A DNA stretch of 64,000 nt from Agreia sp. VKM Ac-1783 (GCF_900177765.1 NZ_FXWI01000002.1:1-64000), one strand, 5' to 3'; counted from the first letter of the stretch, positions 18,682-28,371 are shown. The notes: a model not told the origin generated them from the sequence alone. Program-made: numbers and translations.

Positions 18682-19681
18682 CGAAGCCCTCTCCGGTCAG
18701 CGCCACGAAGAGATCCTCCAGCGACGCGTGGTCGACGCTGAATCCACGCACGCGCACCCCGTCAGCGACGAGCTTCGCGACGATGTCCTCTGGCGCCACA
18801 GCCTCGGGCAGGGCGGCGCTGAGAATGGTGCCCGGCTGCCCCGCCGACGCCGCCCCGGCGACCGACGCGGCGACCGGGCCCGTCGCATCCGGAAGCCCGG
18901 GGTCGAGGCCGAGGGCGAGCAGGACTCTGGTGGCGGCCTCGACGTCGGGAGTGGTGATGCTCACGCGGGTGGCGCCGGCCGAGCGCAGCTCGTCGAGCGT
19001 GCCCTGCGCCACAAGCCGACCCGCGCGCATGACGGCCGCGTGGGTGCACATCTGCTCGATCTCGGCCAACAGGTGGCTCGAGACGAAGACGGTCGTTCCC
19101 TCGTCGGCCAACGACCGGATGAGACTGCGTACCTCGCGCGTGCCCTGCGGGTCGAGTCCGTTGGTCGGTTCGTCGAGCACGATGAGATCGCGAGGCGCGA
19201 GGAGCGCATTGGCGATGCCGAGACGCTGCTTCATGCCGAGCGAGTAGGCGCGCACCTTCTTGTCGGCTGCGTGGCTCAAGCCGACACGGTCGAGTGCGTG
19301 AGCGACGCGCTCGGAGCGCGTGCCGCGAGGAGCGAAGCCGTCGGCCGAATCCAAGCGGTGCAGGTTGGCCGAACCGGAGAGAAACGGGTAGAAGCCGGGA
19401 CCTTCGATCAGTGCGCCGACCCGGGGCAAGACGCCGCCCAGTCGCTGCGGCATACGCTCACCCAACACCGAGATGTCGCCGGCACTCGCCTGGGCGAGGC
19501 CGAGCAGCATGCGGATCGTCGTGGTCTTGCCTGAGCCGTTCGGACCGAGAAATCCGAAGACCGACCCTCGAGGAACCGACAGAGCCAGGTCGTCGACCAC
19601 CGTCTGACGGCCGAAGCGTTTCGTCAGCCCGTCGGTCTTGATCGCGAGCTCCGAAGGGCTCGCGATCACTGCTGTTGTCAC
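18668..19681 (-). CDS. ABC transporter ATP-binding protein (exporter type)
   Basis: 337-aa ATPase: Walker A GPNGSGKTT, signature YSLGMKQRLG, Walker B LIVLDEPTNGLD and the switch His in VFVSSHLL. The C-terminal 100 residues are a DUF4162-like extension found in drug, ion or bacteriocin-resistance exporters. The GTG start overlaps the stop of the exported protein gene upstream (GTGA), making a three-gene unit: exported protein, ATPase, permease. Longer in-frame extensions into the upstream gene are judged spurious. Confidence 0.92.
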   Translation of the reverse strand: MTTAVIASPSELAIKTDGLTKRFGRQTVVDDLALSVPRGSVFGFLGPNGSGKTTTIRMLLGLAQASAGDISVLGERMPQRLGGVLPRVGALIEGPGFYPFLSGSANLHRLDSADGFAPRGTRSERVAHALDRVGLSHAADKKVRAYSLGMKQRLGIANALLAPRDLIVLDEPTNGLDPQGTREVRSLIRSLADEGTTVFVSSHLLAEIEQMCTHAAVMRAGRLVAQGTLDELRSAGATRVSITTPDVEAATRVLLALGLDPGLPDATGPVAASVAGAASAGQPGTILSAALPEAVAPEDIVAKLVADGVRVRGFSVDHASLEDLFVALTGEGFDVVQ

Positions 19682-20760
19682 TGCGCGGCAGCAGCCAGCA
19701 GGCTGTCGACCGGAACCGCTCCGGCGAGAACCCGGCCGTCGTCGGTGATGAGCACGGTGAGCAGCGTCGTCTGCAGCACATGACCGCCCTCGACGGGTGT
19801 CGTCAGTTGCGAGAGCATCGACGTGTCGCTCGGCAGAGTGGCGTCGCCGCTTGCGGGCAGTTCGACGATGGTGTCCCACCCCGTTCCCGTGACCGTCGGC
19901 TCCGGGTGCGAGCCGGCATCCGGGGCGCTGCCGTCGGCAGGCGCGTCAGCGCGGTTCGGAAGCGCCTTCTCGGTGACATCGGTGCCGGACGGCGGAGTGA
20001 AATCGAAGAGGTCGGCTGACGGCGCGTCGAGCGAGAGCGAGCTGAAGGCCACGTGAAACGCCGGATCCGACGAGCCCTGGGCGAAGACGTCGACGCTTAG
20101 GGGGAGCCCGGTGTCCGCATCCACGGCGATGTCGACGCGTGAGACGAGCGTCGTCGAGCTGTCGGGGGTGAGGATGAGGTCGTAGGCCGAGCGACCGGCC
20201 ACCTTCACGGGGTCGCCAACGGTCACCTTCGTGCTGGGATCGACGGCGTCGAGGAACTTCGTCGCGAGTTCGGCCGGGGTGAGTGCCTCGGCGGGCGTCT
20301 CGGTCGAACCGGATGCGTCGGCCGGCACTGTCGAGTGAACGGCTGATGCGTCTTTCGAGTCGTAGAGCCACAGGTCGTCGCCGTTGCGGATCGCATCGCG
20401 CTCGGCCATGTCGTCGAGGATCTGCACCCGGCTCTGGGTGGGGCCGTCGACGTAGACGCGGAGCGTGTGAGACGCGGTGAGGAGCTCGAGCGCAGACGAC
20501 AGGTCGCCGTCGTTGGACGACCCGGATGAGCCGGTGCCGCCGAGGCCGGATGCGTCGGGCAAGCCGAGGTTCGACGACTGCTCGATGGTGCCAGAGAACG
20601 TGTCGACCGTGCTCGAGGCCGCCAGCTCCAGAACCTGCTGCGGCGTCTTGTCTGCCGGATCGGCGGAGGCACTCGCGGCGAAGACTCCGCCAAGGACGAC
20701 TGCTCCGACGACGACGGGAGCTGCGGCTGCGGGAATCCAACGGTGCCAGGTGCGAGGCAT
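19678..20760 (-). CDS. Exported LolA/DUF2092-like protein
   Basis: 360-aa secreted or membrane-anchored protein. An N-terminal signal or anchor segment (AAAAPVVVGAVVLGGVFAASASA) is followed by a domain reading VDTFSGTIEQSSNLGLP, then DDLWLYDS and later YDLILTPDSSTTLVSRVDIAVD. This is the half-barrel pattern shared by LolA, RseB and DUF2092 proteins, which bind lipids or sense lipidated ligands. There is no lipobox cysteine. It is the first gene of a unit with an ABC-2 exporter, so it may hand a lipophilic compound to, or sense it for, that exporter; this is inference. Confidence 0.75.
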   Translation of the reverse strand: MPRTWHRWIPAAAAPVVVGAVVLGGVFAASASADPADKTPQQVLELAASSTVDTFSGTIEQSSNLGLPDASGLGGTGSSGSSNDGDLSSALELLTASHTLRVYVDGPTQSRVQILDDMAERDAIRNGDDLWLYDSKDASAVHSTVPADASGSTETPAEALTPAELATKFLDAVDPSTKVTVGDPVKVAGRSAYDLILTPDSSTTLVSRVDIAVDADTGLPLSVDVFAQGSSDPAFHVAFSSLSLDAPSADLFDFTPPSGTDVTEKALPNRADAPADGSAPDAGSHPEPTVTGTGWDTIVELPASGDATLPSDTSMLSQLTTPVEGGHVLQTTLLTVLITDDGRVLAGAVPVDSLLAAAAQ

Positions 20761-20898
20761 GGCGTGCCACCTTTCGGGCGATGCGAGCGACGGCGGCGAA
20801 CACCACGGCGCGTTCCATTTACCGTACGCCGATAGTCCGTGAGTCGCCTCTGATTCCTCAGCCTCTGGGCCGTGTTCGCGGGAGGAGAAAAGTCAGGC

Positions 20899-20904
20899 TA
20901 ATAT
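20899..20904 (+). promoter_or_regulatory. Candidate -10 box of the tRNA-Pro promoter
   Basis: TAATAT lies about 30 bases upstream of the tRNA, the usual distance for a short tRNA leader. A convincing -35 is not visible (TTCGCG at 20875-20880 is the best placed). Confidence 0.4.
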
Positions 20905-20934
20905 GGACAAGTTGTCTTCGCGGACAGCAAGCCA

Positions 20935-21008
<74 letters not shown>

Positions 21009-21014
21009 CAGAAG

Positions 21015-21056
21015 AAGCCCTGATGAGAAGAAGTTCTCATCAGGGCTTTGTTGTTT
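21015..21056 (+). terminator. Rho-independent terminator of tRNA-Pro
   Basis: A perfect 15-bp stem (AAGCCCTGATGAGAA at 21015-21029 with 21034-21048) and GAAG tetraloop are followed by TGTTGTTT. It lies seven bases after the tRNA and is one of the strongest hairpins in the window. It also insulates the FUSC gene, whose ribosome-binding site begins directly after it. Confidence 0.9.
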
Positions 21057-21070
21057 GTGGAGGCGATGTG

Positions 21071-22186
21071 ATGTCCGATACCGCGCCGAACGGCCGTGTG
21101 CGCACCTGGGCGTCCGCCATCCGAACCGCGGCTCGCCAGGCGACCACTCCCGCGCGACTCCTACTCGTGGCCAAGACCGCCCTGGCGGTGGGAATCGCCT
21201 GGCTCGTGGCACCGCACATGCCCGGCGTGGTCAACGACTACCCCTATTACGCCCCGCTCGGGGCGCTGATCAGCATGTACCCGACGCTCATGGGGTCGGT
21301 GCGCTCGGGGCTGCAGACGATTCTCGGCTTGGCCGCCGGCATCGGGCTCGCGACACTCGTCATTCTGACGGTGGGCCCGACCTGGTGGAGCATCCCGGCC
21401 GTGGTCGGCGTCGCCGTGCTGGTCTCCGGAACCGGATGGTTCGGCGCGGGGCGCGAGTACGTGCCCATGGCCGCCCTGTTCGTTCTCATCATCGGCGGGC
21501 AGAAGGCCGACGACTACTCGCTCGGGTACCTGGTGCAGACGGGGGTCGGTGTGGCGATCGGTCTGCTGGTCAATGTGCTGATTGCCCCCGCGCCGCTCAC
21601 TGCCCAGGCCTCGGCGCGCGTGGATGCGTTCCGCGCCCAGCTCTCCGCGCATCTGCGGGACATCGGCGACGCCGTGTCGGCAGCGTGGCCGCCCGAGCGA
21701 GACCAGTGGGCGTCGGATGCGGCATCCCTCGCCGACACGACACGCGAGATCCGTGTCGCGTTGATGGAGGCCGATGACAGCCGCCGTGGTAACCCGCGCG
21801 CCTTGTTGCGTCGCGCCCGACCCCGCGACGTCTGGGCCGAGATGGATGCTCTGGATACGATCGCGCACCACGTGCGTGACATCTCGGTCGCCATTGCAGA
21901 CACCATCTGGAACCGTCCCGCGGCTCTCGAGCTCGACCCCGCCCTGCCCGAACCGCTGACAGCCGCTTGCCATGCCGTCGCCGATGCGCTGCCCGTGGGC
22001 ACGGAAGACAGCGCAGAGGCGCACCGACTCCGGGCCGAGGCCGCCCGGGCCGTACGACAGCTTCTCGAGACCATCGATGACCGCACTCTCGAGGCGCGCC
22101 GATCTATGGGACCGGGCGTGCTCTCGGCGATGCATCTGCGTCGTATCCTCATGCTCGCCCGCCCGGAGCCTGCCGACGCGGAGTGA
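21071..22186 (+). CDS. FUSC/aromatic acid exporter-like membrane protein
   Basis: 371-aa membrane protein. The first 180 residues contain about six hydrophobic helices, including LLLVAKTALAVGIAWLVA and the segment YYAPLGALISMYPTLMGSVRSG, the N-terminal hallmark of FUSC/ArAE-type transporters. The C-terminal 190 residues are a soluble helical domain. It may export aromatic acids or other small organics, or play a cell-envelope role; the substrate cannot be read from sequence. GGAGG at 21059-21063 sits seven bases before the ATG. Confidence 0.8.
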   Translation: MSDTAPNGRVRTWASAIRTAARQATTPARLLLVAKTALAVGIAWLVAPHMPGVVNDYPYYAPLGALISMYPTLMGSVRSGLQTILGLAAGIGLATLVILTVGPTWWSIPAVVGVAVLVSGTGWFGAGREYVPMAALFVLIIGGQKADDYSLGYLVQTGVGVAIGLLVNVLIAPAPLTAQASARVDAFRAQLSAHLRDIGDAVSAAWPPERDQWASDAASLADTTREIRVALMEADDSRRGNPRALLRRARPRDVWAEMDALDTIAHHVRDISVAIADTIWNRPAALELDPALPEPLTAACHAVADALPVGTEDSAEAHRLRAEAARAVRQLLETIDDRTLEARRSMGPGVLSAMHLRRILMLARPEPADAE

Positions 22187-22231
22187 TCGAGTTGGTGCGG
22201 GCTTCCGATCAGGGGGTCTGCGACCTTCGCG

Positions 22232-23269
22232 TCAGCCAGCCGGAGGCACTGTGGGCTGCTGTTGCGTGATGCAGTGGACGCCACCACCGCGGGCGAACAG
22301 CTCGCGAGCATCGACAGTCACGACCGTGCGTCCGGGATACGCCTCAGAAAGGATCTCGCGGGCCCGGGCGTCCGCCCGCTCCTCGCCGAAGCCGCAGGCG
22401 ATGACGCCTCCGTTCACGACGAGGTGGTTGACGTAGCTCCAATCGACGAAGCCGACATCGTCGCGCAGGGTCGACGGTGCAGGAAGATCGGTGATCTCGA
22501 TGGAGCGAGCGAGGGCCTCGAACGCCCGCTCGAGTTCGCCGCGCAGAAGGGTGCTCACCTCGGCATCCGGATGCGCGGGATCCTGCTGGGCGTGAAGGAG
22601 GATGCGCTCGGGCGAGGCGAAGGTCGCGACGATATCCACGTGGCCGCTGGTTCCGAACTCGTCATAGTCGCGCGTGAGTCCTCGCGACAGCCAGACTGCC
22701 TGCGTCGAGCCGATCGTGCGGTTCATCTCGGCCTCGACGCGAGCCCTGTCCGCGAAGGGGTTCCGCCGAGGATCGAGCTGCACGGTGTCGGTCAGCAGCA
22801 CGGTGCCTGCACCGTCGACGTGGAGACCGCCGCCCTCCGCGACCAGAGTCGAGCTGATGATCTCGGCGCCGACATGCTCGCCGACCACCCGTGCGATGTG
22901 AGCGGACGTCGTCCACTCGGCCCAGTCGTGCGCACCCCATCCATTGAAGATCCAGTCGACCGCGCCGAGAACGCCAGGCCGCTGGTCGTCTACGACGAAC
23001 GTCGGACCCATGTCGCGCATCCAGAACTCGTCGAGCGGTGCTTCGACGATCTCGATAGACGAGTCGAGCATGCGGCGCGCTCGAGCGACCTCGGTGGGGT
23101 CGACGACCATCGACACGGGCTCGAAGGGCAGGATCGCGTGCGCGACCGCCGTCCACGCCGCATAACCCGCCTCCCGCTCTGAATCGTCGGAGCCGAGCGT
23201 GAACCCCTCACGGGGAAACGCCATCCAGGTTCGTGCGTGCTCGGCAGTCTCTGAGGGCATGCGCCACAT
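22232..23269 (-). CDS. aguA: Agmatine deiminase
   Basis: 345-aa enzyme of the guanidino-modifying (PAD_porph) superfamily; it converts agmatine to N-carbamoylputrescine plus ammonia. The family motifs are all present: WMRDMGPTFVVD, EGGGLHVDGAG, GHVDIVATF and the catalytic Cys333 in GGGVHCITQQQP. AAGGAG lies six bases before the chosen ATG; an ATG 15 codons upstream lacks a ribosome-binding site. It lies 57 bp after the kinase/aminotransferase gene on the same strand, probably the last gene of a TetR-controlled amine-degradation unit. Another arginine-derived guanidine substrate is possible. Confidence 0.85.
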   Translation of the reverse strand: MWRMPSETAEHARTWMAFPREGFTLGSDDSEREAGYAAWTAVAHAILPFEPVSMVVDPTEVARARRMLDSSIEIVEAPLDEFWMRDMGPTFVVDDQRPGVLGAVDWIFNGWGAHDWAEWTTSAHIARVVGEHVGAEIISSTLVAEGGGLHVDGAGTVLLTDTVQLDPRRNPFADRARVEAEMNRTIGSTQAVWLSRGLTRDYDEFGTSGHVDIVATFASPERILLHAQQDPAHPDAEVSTLLRGELERAFEALARSIEITDLPAPSTLRDDVGFVDWSYVNHLVVNGGVIACGFGEERADARAREILSEAYPGRTVVTVDARELFARGGGVHCITQQQPTVPPAG

Positions 23270-23326
23270 GGCGGACTCCTTCTCTTCGTGTTCGAGAGGT
23301 GATTGGGTTGACATGTGGGGGAAGAG

Positions 23327-26203
23327 TCACCAGCCCGTCGCGAGCACCCGGGAGAGCTGGTCGGCAAAGTAGTCGACCGACTCCCGAGTGATGCAGAGGG
23401 GAGGCTTGATCTTGAGCACGTTCTGGTAATCGCCCGTGGGCTGCATGATGACGCCCAGCTCGAGGAGGCGATCGCAGATCGCAGCGGTCTCCTCGGTCGC
23501 GGGCTCGAGCGTCTCGCGATCCCTCACGAACTCGAGGCCCAGATACAGGCCCGAGCCGTGCACGGTGCCGACGATGTCGTGATCTCTGCCGAGCTCCTCG
23601 AGTCGATTCTTGAGGTGGGCGCCGACGACGCGCGCGTTCTCTTGGAGTTCCTCGTCGCGAATGATGTCGAGCACGGCCATGCCGATGACCGCCGACACGG
23701 GCGATCCGCCCGTCGACGAGAAGAAGTACCCCTGTGTGCGGTAGCGGTCAGCGATCTCGCGGCGGGTGATGACGGCCCCGATCGGCTGGCCCGCGCCGAT
23801 CGACTTCGCCACGGCGACGACGTCGGGTACGACGCCCTGCTGCTGGAAGCCCCAGAACCACTCGCCCAGACGGCCGAAGCCGACCTGCACCTCATCGGCG
23901 ATCGCGATTCCTCCGTGCCTGCGGATGGCCTCGTAGACCTGTGCGAGGTATCCGTCGGGCAGAGCGACGCCGCCCGCGTTGCCGAAGTAGGTCTCGCAGA
24001 TGATGCCGGCGGGTGGGGTACCCGCGGCCGCGAGCTCATCGATCAGCTGCACGGCCTGTGGCCCGTAGCCGGATGCGTCGGCGCCGCGCAGTTCGCCGCG
24101 GTACGAATTCGCCGCCGCGACGGTGTGCACCCACGCGGGGCGGGTGGAGAGGGCCGACGGGTTGTCTGCGATGGATGTCGACACGGCGTCGCTCGCGAAG
24201 GTCCAGCCATGGTAGGCCTCGCGCATCGCGACCATGTCGGGGCGCCCCGTCGTGGCCATGGCGAGCCGGATGGCCAGGTCTGCGGCTTCCGAACCCGAGT
24301 TGACGAAGAAGACGGTGTCGAGCTCGGCGGGCAGGGTGTCCGCGATCCGCTCGGCGTAATCCGCGATCGCCCGGTAGTTGAACCTCGAGTTCGTGTTGAC
24401 CAACCGCAGCTGTCGTGACGCGGCCTCGACGACTCGCGGGTGGGCGTGTCCGACGGAGGCGACGTTGTTGACCATGTCGAGATAGACCCGGCCGTCGACC
24501 CCGACGAGATACTCGCGCCACCCTCGCTCGATCTGCGGGGGCGCTGAATAGTAGTGTTCCTGCACCTCGGCCAGCACCGCCTCCCGTCGAGAGAGTACGT
24601 CGTCTGGCGCAAGCGCTTCCGTCGCGGGAAGGCCGAGCGCGGGCGCCGGGTCGCCCAGTACCGATTGCCACCCCGCCGCAAGATCCGCTGAGACGAGGTG
24701 CGGGGCATCCGGTGTCTGCGCGGCGCGGTGAACGACAAGCCGCGTGCGTGCGGGAAGCGCGCCGCCCGCCGTGTCGACACCTGCGCCGGAGATTGTGAGC
24801 GTCTCGTCGCCGACGGTCACCGAGATCACTCCGGGGCCGACGACAGAGGTCTGAGCCGATTCGCGTATCGCGGTGGCTGACGAGAGCCAGAGAGTCGTCC
24901 CGGTCGGGATCGTTGCGGGCGCCGACGGCGTGCGGGTCGGAGCGCCCGCGAGAACAGCCTTCCAGGCGGGCACGTACACGGCATCCGCGCCGGAGTCGAG
25001 GTGCGCGATCGCCGCATCGTCGATGCTGTTCGCCCTCAGCCACGCGCCGTCGTCGTTCACCGGCGAGACGGTGCCGCCGTCGAGCGCGACCACTCGATCG
25101 AAGGGATCGAGCACCGGCACGCGGCTCCACGGCTGGCGCGAATCGGGCTCCAGTCCAACGGCCTGTCGAAGGGCGCCGGCCATCACGTCGGACGGCACAG
25201 AAGAGGCGACCGTGAGAACGCGGAACTCGCGGTCGAGTGCGGCGTCGGCATAGCTGTTCGCCTCGTCGAGTCGCACCTGCTGCCGGCCGCTCAACACGAG
25301 GACGGCGCCGCGGAGGACGACGAGCGGCCACAGTGCAGTGAGCTCGTCGTCGTTGAGCGGGCGGAGGGCGTGGAACGCACGCACGGCGGGGAGAGCGGTC
25401 GCCGGTGTTGCTCCGTCATGGTGGAGCAGCGACGAGACCGTGATGGCGATCTCACCGACCCGCCATGATGCGGATACGTCGCCGAAGTCGATGACCGCAT
25501 CCGGGAGTCGCTCGCCGACGGGCCGCAGCACGTTGTCATCGGTGATGTCGAAGTGACCGGCTTGCACGGGCAACGCGTTCTGCACCGGCTCCAGAATATC
25601 CAGTGCCCGCTCCGTCGCCTGCTGCACGAGCGCACGAACGGATGCGTCGGGCTCGAGAGGCAGAAGGGTCTCGATGACGCGTCGTGCGTAGCGGAGATCC
25701 CACTGCAGGACTCGACTCGTCGCGCCGTGCTCGAACGACTCGAGCGCCACACTCACCCGGGCAGAGAGTTCGCCCATGCGTTCGACCACAGATGGTGACA
25801 GGTAGTCGGAGCCCATGAGGGTGCTGCCCGAGATGTTCTCGATCACCCTTGCGTGGAACCGGCCCTCTGACGTCTCCCACCATCCAGACATAGGCCCACG
25901 CGGCCCCTCGACGATACGGGGGATGCGCAGACCAGCGTCGTGGTCGGCCACGACGGAGGCGGCGCGATCCTGCAGATCGATCTCGGCCTCGCTGAAAGCC
26001 GGGTTGCTGATCTTGAGAACGCCGAGAGGATCGCCGGATTCGCGGGAGAACAGACGGAAATTCTGATCCTGCTGGCTGCCGAGCGATCGAGCGTCGACAT
26101 CGAGTCCGAACTGCGACGAGACGAGCTGCAGGACTTCGGCAACCTCGAGGGTCGGCGTCGGCAGTTCGACCTGCGCGAAGTAGTCGAAAGTCGTGTTCGA
26201 CAT
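23327..26203 (-). CDS. Fused APH-family kinase and class III aminotransferase/phospho-lyase
   Basis: 958-aa cytosolic fusion. Residues 1-300 are an aminoglycoside/choline-kinase fold: Lys64 (GVLKIS), catalytic loop HFDITDDN (217-224) and DFG (239-241). Residues about 340-545 form a beta-rich linker resembling M23-type lipoyl-like folds found in such fusions. Residues 550-958 are a class III PLP aminotransferase with PLP lysine Lys800 (AKSIGAGQPIG) and DEVQVGFGR. In mammals the matching separate enzymes are hydroxylysine kinase and 5-phosphohydroxylysine phospho-lyase, so this protein may phosphorylate an amino alcohol and then eliminate phosphate and ammonia. AAGGAG precedes the ATG. Simple omega-amine transamination is the alternative. 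Confidence 0.88.
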   Translation of the reverse strand: MSNTTFDYFAQVELPTPTLEVAEVLQLVSSQFGLDVDARSLGSQQDQNFRLFSRESGDPLGVLKISNPAFSEAEIDLQDRAASVVADHDAGLRIPRIVEGPRGPMSGWWETSEGRFHARVIENISGSTLMGSDYLSPSVVERMGELSARVSVALESFEHGATSRVLQWDLRYARRVIETLLPLEPDASVRALVQQATERALDILEPVQNALPVQAGHFDITDDNVLRPVGERLPDAVIDFGDVSASWRVGEIAITVSSLLHHDGATPATALPAVRAFHALRPLNDDELTALWPLVVLRGAVLVLSGRQQVRLDEANSYADAALDREFRVLTVASSVPSDVMAGALRQAVGLEPDSRQPWSRVPVLDPFDRVVALDGGTVSPVNDDGAWLRANSIDDAAIAHLDSGADAVYVPAWKAVLAGAPTRTPSAPATIPTGTTLWLSSATAIRESAQTSVVGPGVISVTVGDETLTISGAGVDTAGGALPARTRLVVHRAAQTPDAPHLVSADLAAGWQSVLGDPAPALGLPATEALAPDDVLSRREAVLAEVQEHYYSAPPQIERGWREYLVGVDGRVYLDMVNNVASVGHAHPRVVEAASRQLRLVNTNSRFNYRAIADYAERIADTLPAELDTVFFVNSGSEAADLAIRLAMATTGRPDMVAMREAYHGWTFASDAVSTSIADNPSALSTRPAWVHTVAAANSYRGELRGADASGYGPQAVQLIDELAAAGTPPAGIICETYFGNAGGVALPDGYLAQVYEAIRRHGGIAIADEVQVGFGRLGEWFWGFQQQGVVPDVVAVAKSIGAGQPIGAVITRREIADRYRTQGYFFSSTGGSPVSAVIGMAVLDIIRDEELQENARVVGAHLKNRLEELGRDHDIVGTVHGSGLYLGLEFVRDRETLEPATEETAAICDRLLELGVIMQPTGDYQNVLKIKPPLCITRESVDYFADQLSRVLATGW

Positions 26204-26264
26204 GGTGCTCCTTGAGGGGTGGTGAGGGGTAGTAGTTGCTGCGTGGTGGTGTCGGGACAGGGTG

Positions 26265-28289
26265 TCAGAGGGGTGTGTCGACGCTCGTGCTCACGGCTCC
26301 CGCGACGGATCCGTCAGCGCTCCGCACGATGATCGTGACGAGCGGGCCGTACGCCGGTCGCCATTCGCTGTGCGGATGCGCGTACGCGTCCGCATCCGTT
26401 TGTCGTTCGCCGACGATCTGGTCGCCTTGTCTCGTTGCCGGGATGCGATGGCCGTCGATGAATGCCGCGTGTTCCTCTGCCGCTCCCGCCGTGACCGTGG
26501 CCGAGAAACGCGCTGTCGTGTGGGTGTCGAATCTCTCGACCTCGACGGCGTCGATGTGTACCGCGAGCGCGCTCGCGGAGGGCGTGAGGGGGTGAGCGAA
26601 TAGGGCTTCGTCGGAGAGAGCAGGCGTTCTCGACGGAGTGCCCCGGCGCGGTCGGAGATTCGAGATGGCAGATGCCAGCTGAAGGAGCCGCGCGTCCGTA
26701 TGAGCTGCGCCCGCCACCGTGACGCCCACCGGCATCCGAGTGTCGGGCATCACTCCGAGCGGAACCGTGAAGGTCGGAATCCCCAGGTGCCGGGGAACCA
26801 GATTGCCGTTCGACACCCAGACACCGTTTCTCCAGGCGATGTCGGCTGACTCCGCGTTCGTGTCTGCGTCTGCGGGGCCGACGTCGGAGGCCGTCGGAAA
26901 GATCACGGCGTCGAAGTCCTCGGCCGTCAGCCAGTTCTCGAAGTCGAGCTGGCGGGTCTTCTCCAGCCCCCGCAGCCCAGCTTCGAGGGTCTCGATCTGC
27001 TCCCAACCGGGGACGCCGTCTTTCGCCTGAGCGACGACGTCGGACATGTCGTAGGCGACGTCGAAGTCGAAGATGCCGTAGCGGTCGGGCAGAGCCCCCT
27101 GCGGGTGAGGGAAGACGAGAGAGGCGTCAGCGACGGCGAGCCGCCCGAGGATCGCATCGCCGTTCTGGCGCAGGAAATCATCGAGTGCCCAGGCGGTGAG
27201 TCGTCCGAGCTCGTCGCGCAGAAAGTCGCGGCTCACCCACCCTCGGTCGACGAAGTCGCGGTCGCCCTCGTGGAGTCTCTCGTAGTTGTCCACCGCGGGG
27301 AAGGTCGTTTCGACCACCTCGGCGCCCGCCTCTTCGAGATCGGCGCGCAGCTCGGACCACAGCTGCATGATCGACTCACGGGTCTCGATCGGATATCTGC
27401 TCTCGGGGTCGCCGTTGACGTAGATCCGCGGAAGCGCGAGCCGTAGTCCTTTCAGAGGAAGGTCGGGGAGATCGGCGAAGGAATCCGGTCGAATCTCGGA
27501 GGGTCTCGGCAGGCTGATCCAGGGTTGGATGCGCCACAGATCGCCGGCGGGGGAGGGATCGTCGGCGACCACGGCGTCGAGGACATGCTTCATGTCCATG
27601 ACCGATCGGGTGTGAGGCACGACGACGTCCATCGTCGGCACCAGGGGCCAGTTGCCGCGCACCGAGATGACTCCGCGCGACGGGGTGTAGGCCACGAGCG
27701 AGTTGTTCGACGCGGGCGCTCGACCGGAGGACCACGTCTCTTCGCCGAGCCCGAACGCGGCAAAGCTCGCCGCCGTGGCGGTACCTGAGCCGTTCGACGA
27801 TCCTGATCCGAAGGCAGACGTCAGATACTCGGCGTTGTAGGGCGATTCGGCGCGGCCGTAGACGCCGCGCTGCATGCCGCCCGCCGCCATCGGCGGCATG
27901 GTGGTGAGGCCGAGGAAAACTGCGCCGGCCTCGCGGAGGCGAGCGACGGCGAACGCGTCGTCGTGGGCGATCAGCTCGGCGAAGGCGGGTGAACCCGATG
28001 CGACGGGGAGTCCGGTGACCCGGTAGCTGTCTTTCGCAGTGAAGGGGATTCCGTCGAGGACCCCGCGCGCAGTGCCGAGCGCTCGTCTGGCGTCGGACTC
28101 CCTCGCCTCGTCGAACACCGTGGGGTTGATGACGGGAACGGAGTTGAGTCGGATGCCCGCCCTGTCGTAGAACGCGATGCGGTTCAGATACCGGGCAACC
28201 AGCTCGACGCTGGTCACCGAGCCCGCCTCCAGCGCGTCATAAAGCTGGTCGATGTCGGCTTCGACGACCGTGAAGTCCCGCGGAGCCAT
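26265..28289 (-). CDS. Amidase signature family amidohydrolase
   Basis: 674-aa amidase. The Ser-cisSer-Lys triad is visible: Lys86 (DGIPFTAKDS), the cis-Ser around 164-165 (GSGSSNGSG) and nucleophile Ser188 in GEETWSSGRAPA, which aligns with the usual GTDTGGSIRxPA. About 100 residues after the amidase core form an extra C-terminal domain rich in beta-type sequence. It heads the unit with the kinase/aminotransferase (61 bp downstream) and agmatine deiminase, and follows a TetR gene with a palindromic site between them. It might release an amine from an amide or hydrolyse the ureido product of agmatine deiminase; that is inference. A longer in-frame reading to 29102 runs through tetR and is rejected. 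Confidence 0.88.
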   Translation of the reverse strand: MAPRDFTVVEADIDQLYDALEAGSVTSVELVARYLNRIAFYDRAGIRLNSVPVINPTVFDEARESDARRALGTARGVLDGIPFTAKDSYRVTGLPVASGSPAFAELIAHDDAFAVARLREAGAVFLGLTTMPPMAAGGMQRGVYGRAESPYNAEYLTSAFGSGSSNGSGTATAASFAAFGLGEETWSSGRAPASNNSLVAYTPSRGVISVRGNWPLVPTMDVVVPHTRSVMDMKHVLDAVVADDPSPAGDLWRIQPWISLPRPSEIRPDSFADLPDLPLKGLRLALPRIYVNGDPESRYPIETRESIMQLWSELRADLEEAGAEVVETTFPAVDNYERLHEGDRDFVDRGWVSRDFLRDELGRLTAWALDDFLRQNGDAILGRLAVADASLVFPHPQGALPDRYGIFDFDVAYDMSDVVAQAKDGVPGWEQIETLEAGLRGLEKTRQLDFENWLTAEDFDAVIFPTASDVGPADADTNAESADIAWRNGVWVSNGNLVPRHLGIPTFTVPLGVMPDTRMPVGVTVAGAAHTDARLLQLASAISNLRPRRGTPSRTPALSDEALFAHPLTPSASALAVHIDAVEVERFDTHTTARFSATVTAGAAEEHAAFIDGHRIPATRQGDQIVGERQTDADAYAHPHSEWRPAYGPLVTIIVRSADGSVAGAVSTSVDTPL

Positions 28290-28345
28290 GGTTCTCGCTT
28301 TCAGGGGAGACCGGCAGGGGGAAGACCTGTCGGGCGAGACCTGCC

Positions 28346-28371
28346 GGTGTGACGCCCGTTGGCGTGACACC
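28346..28371. promoter_or_regulatory. Candidate TetR operator upstream of the amidase
   Basis: Inverted repeat GGTGTGACGCC (28346-28356), spacer CGTT, GGCGTGACACC (28361-28371), symmetrical except for one position per arm. It is about 60 bp upstream of the amidase start, between tetR and its likely target. A TATGTT motif just upstream on the minus strand could be the -10. Confidence 0.55.
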
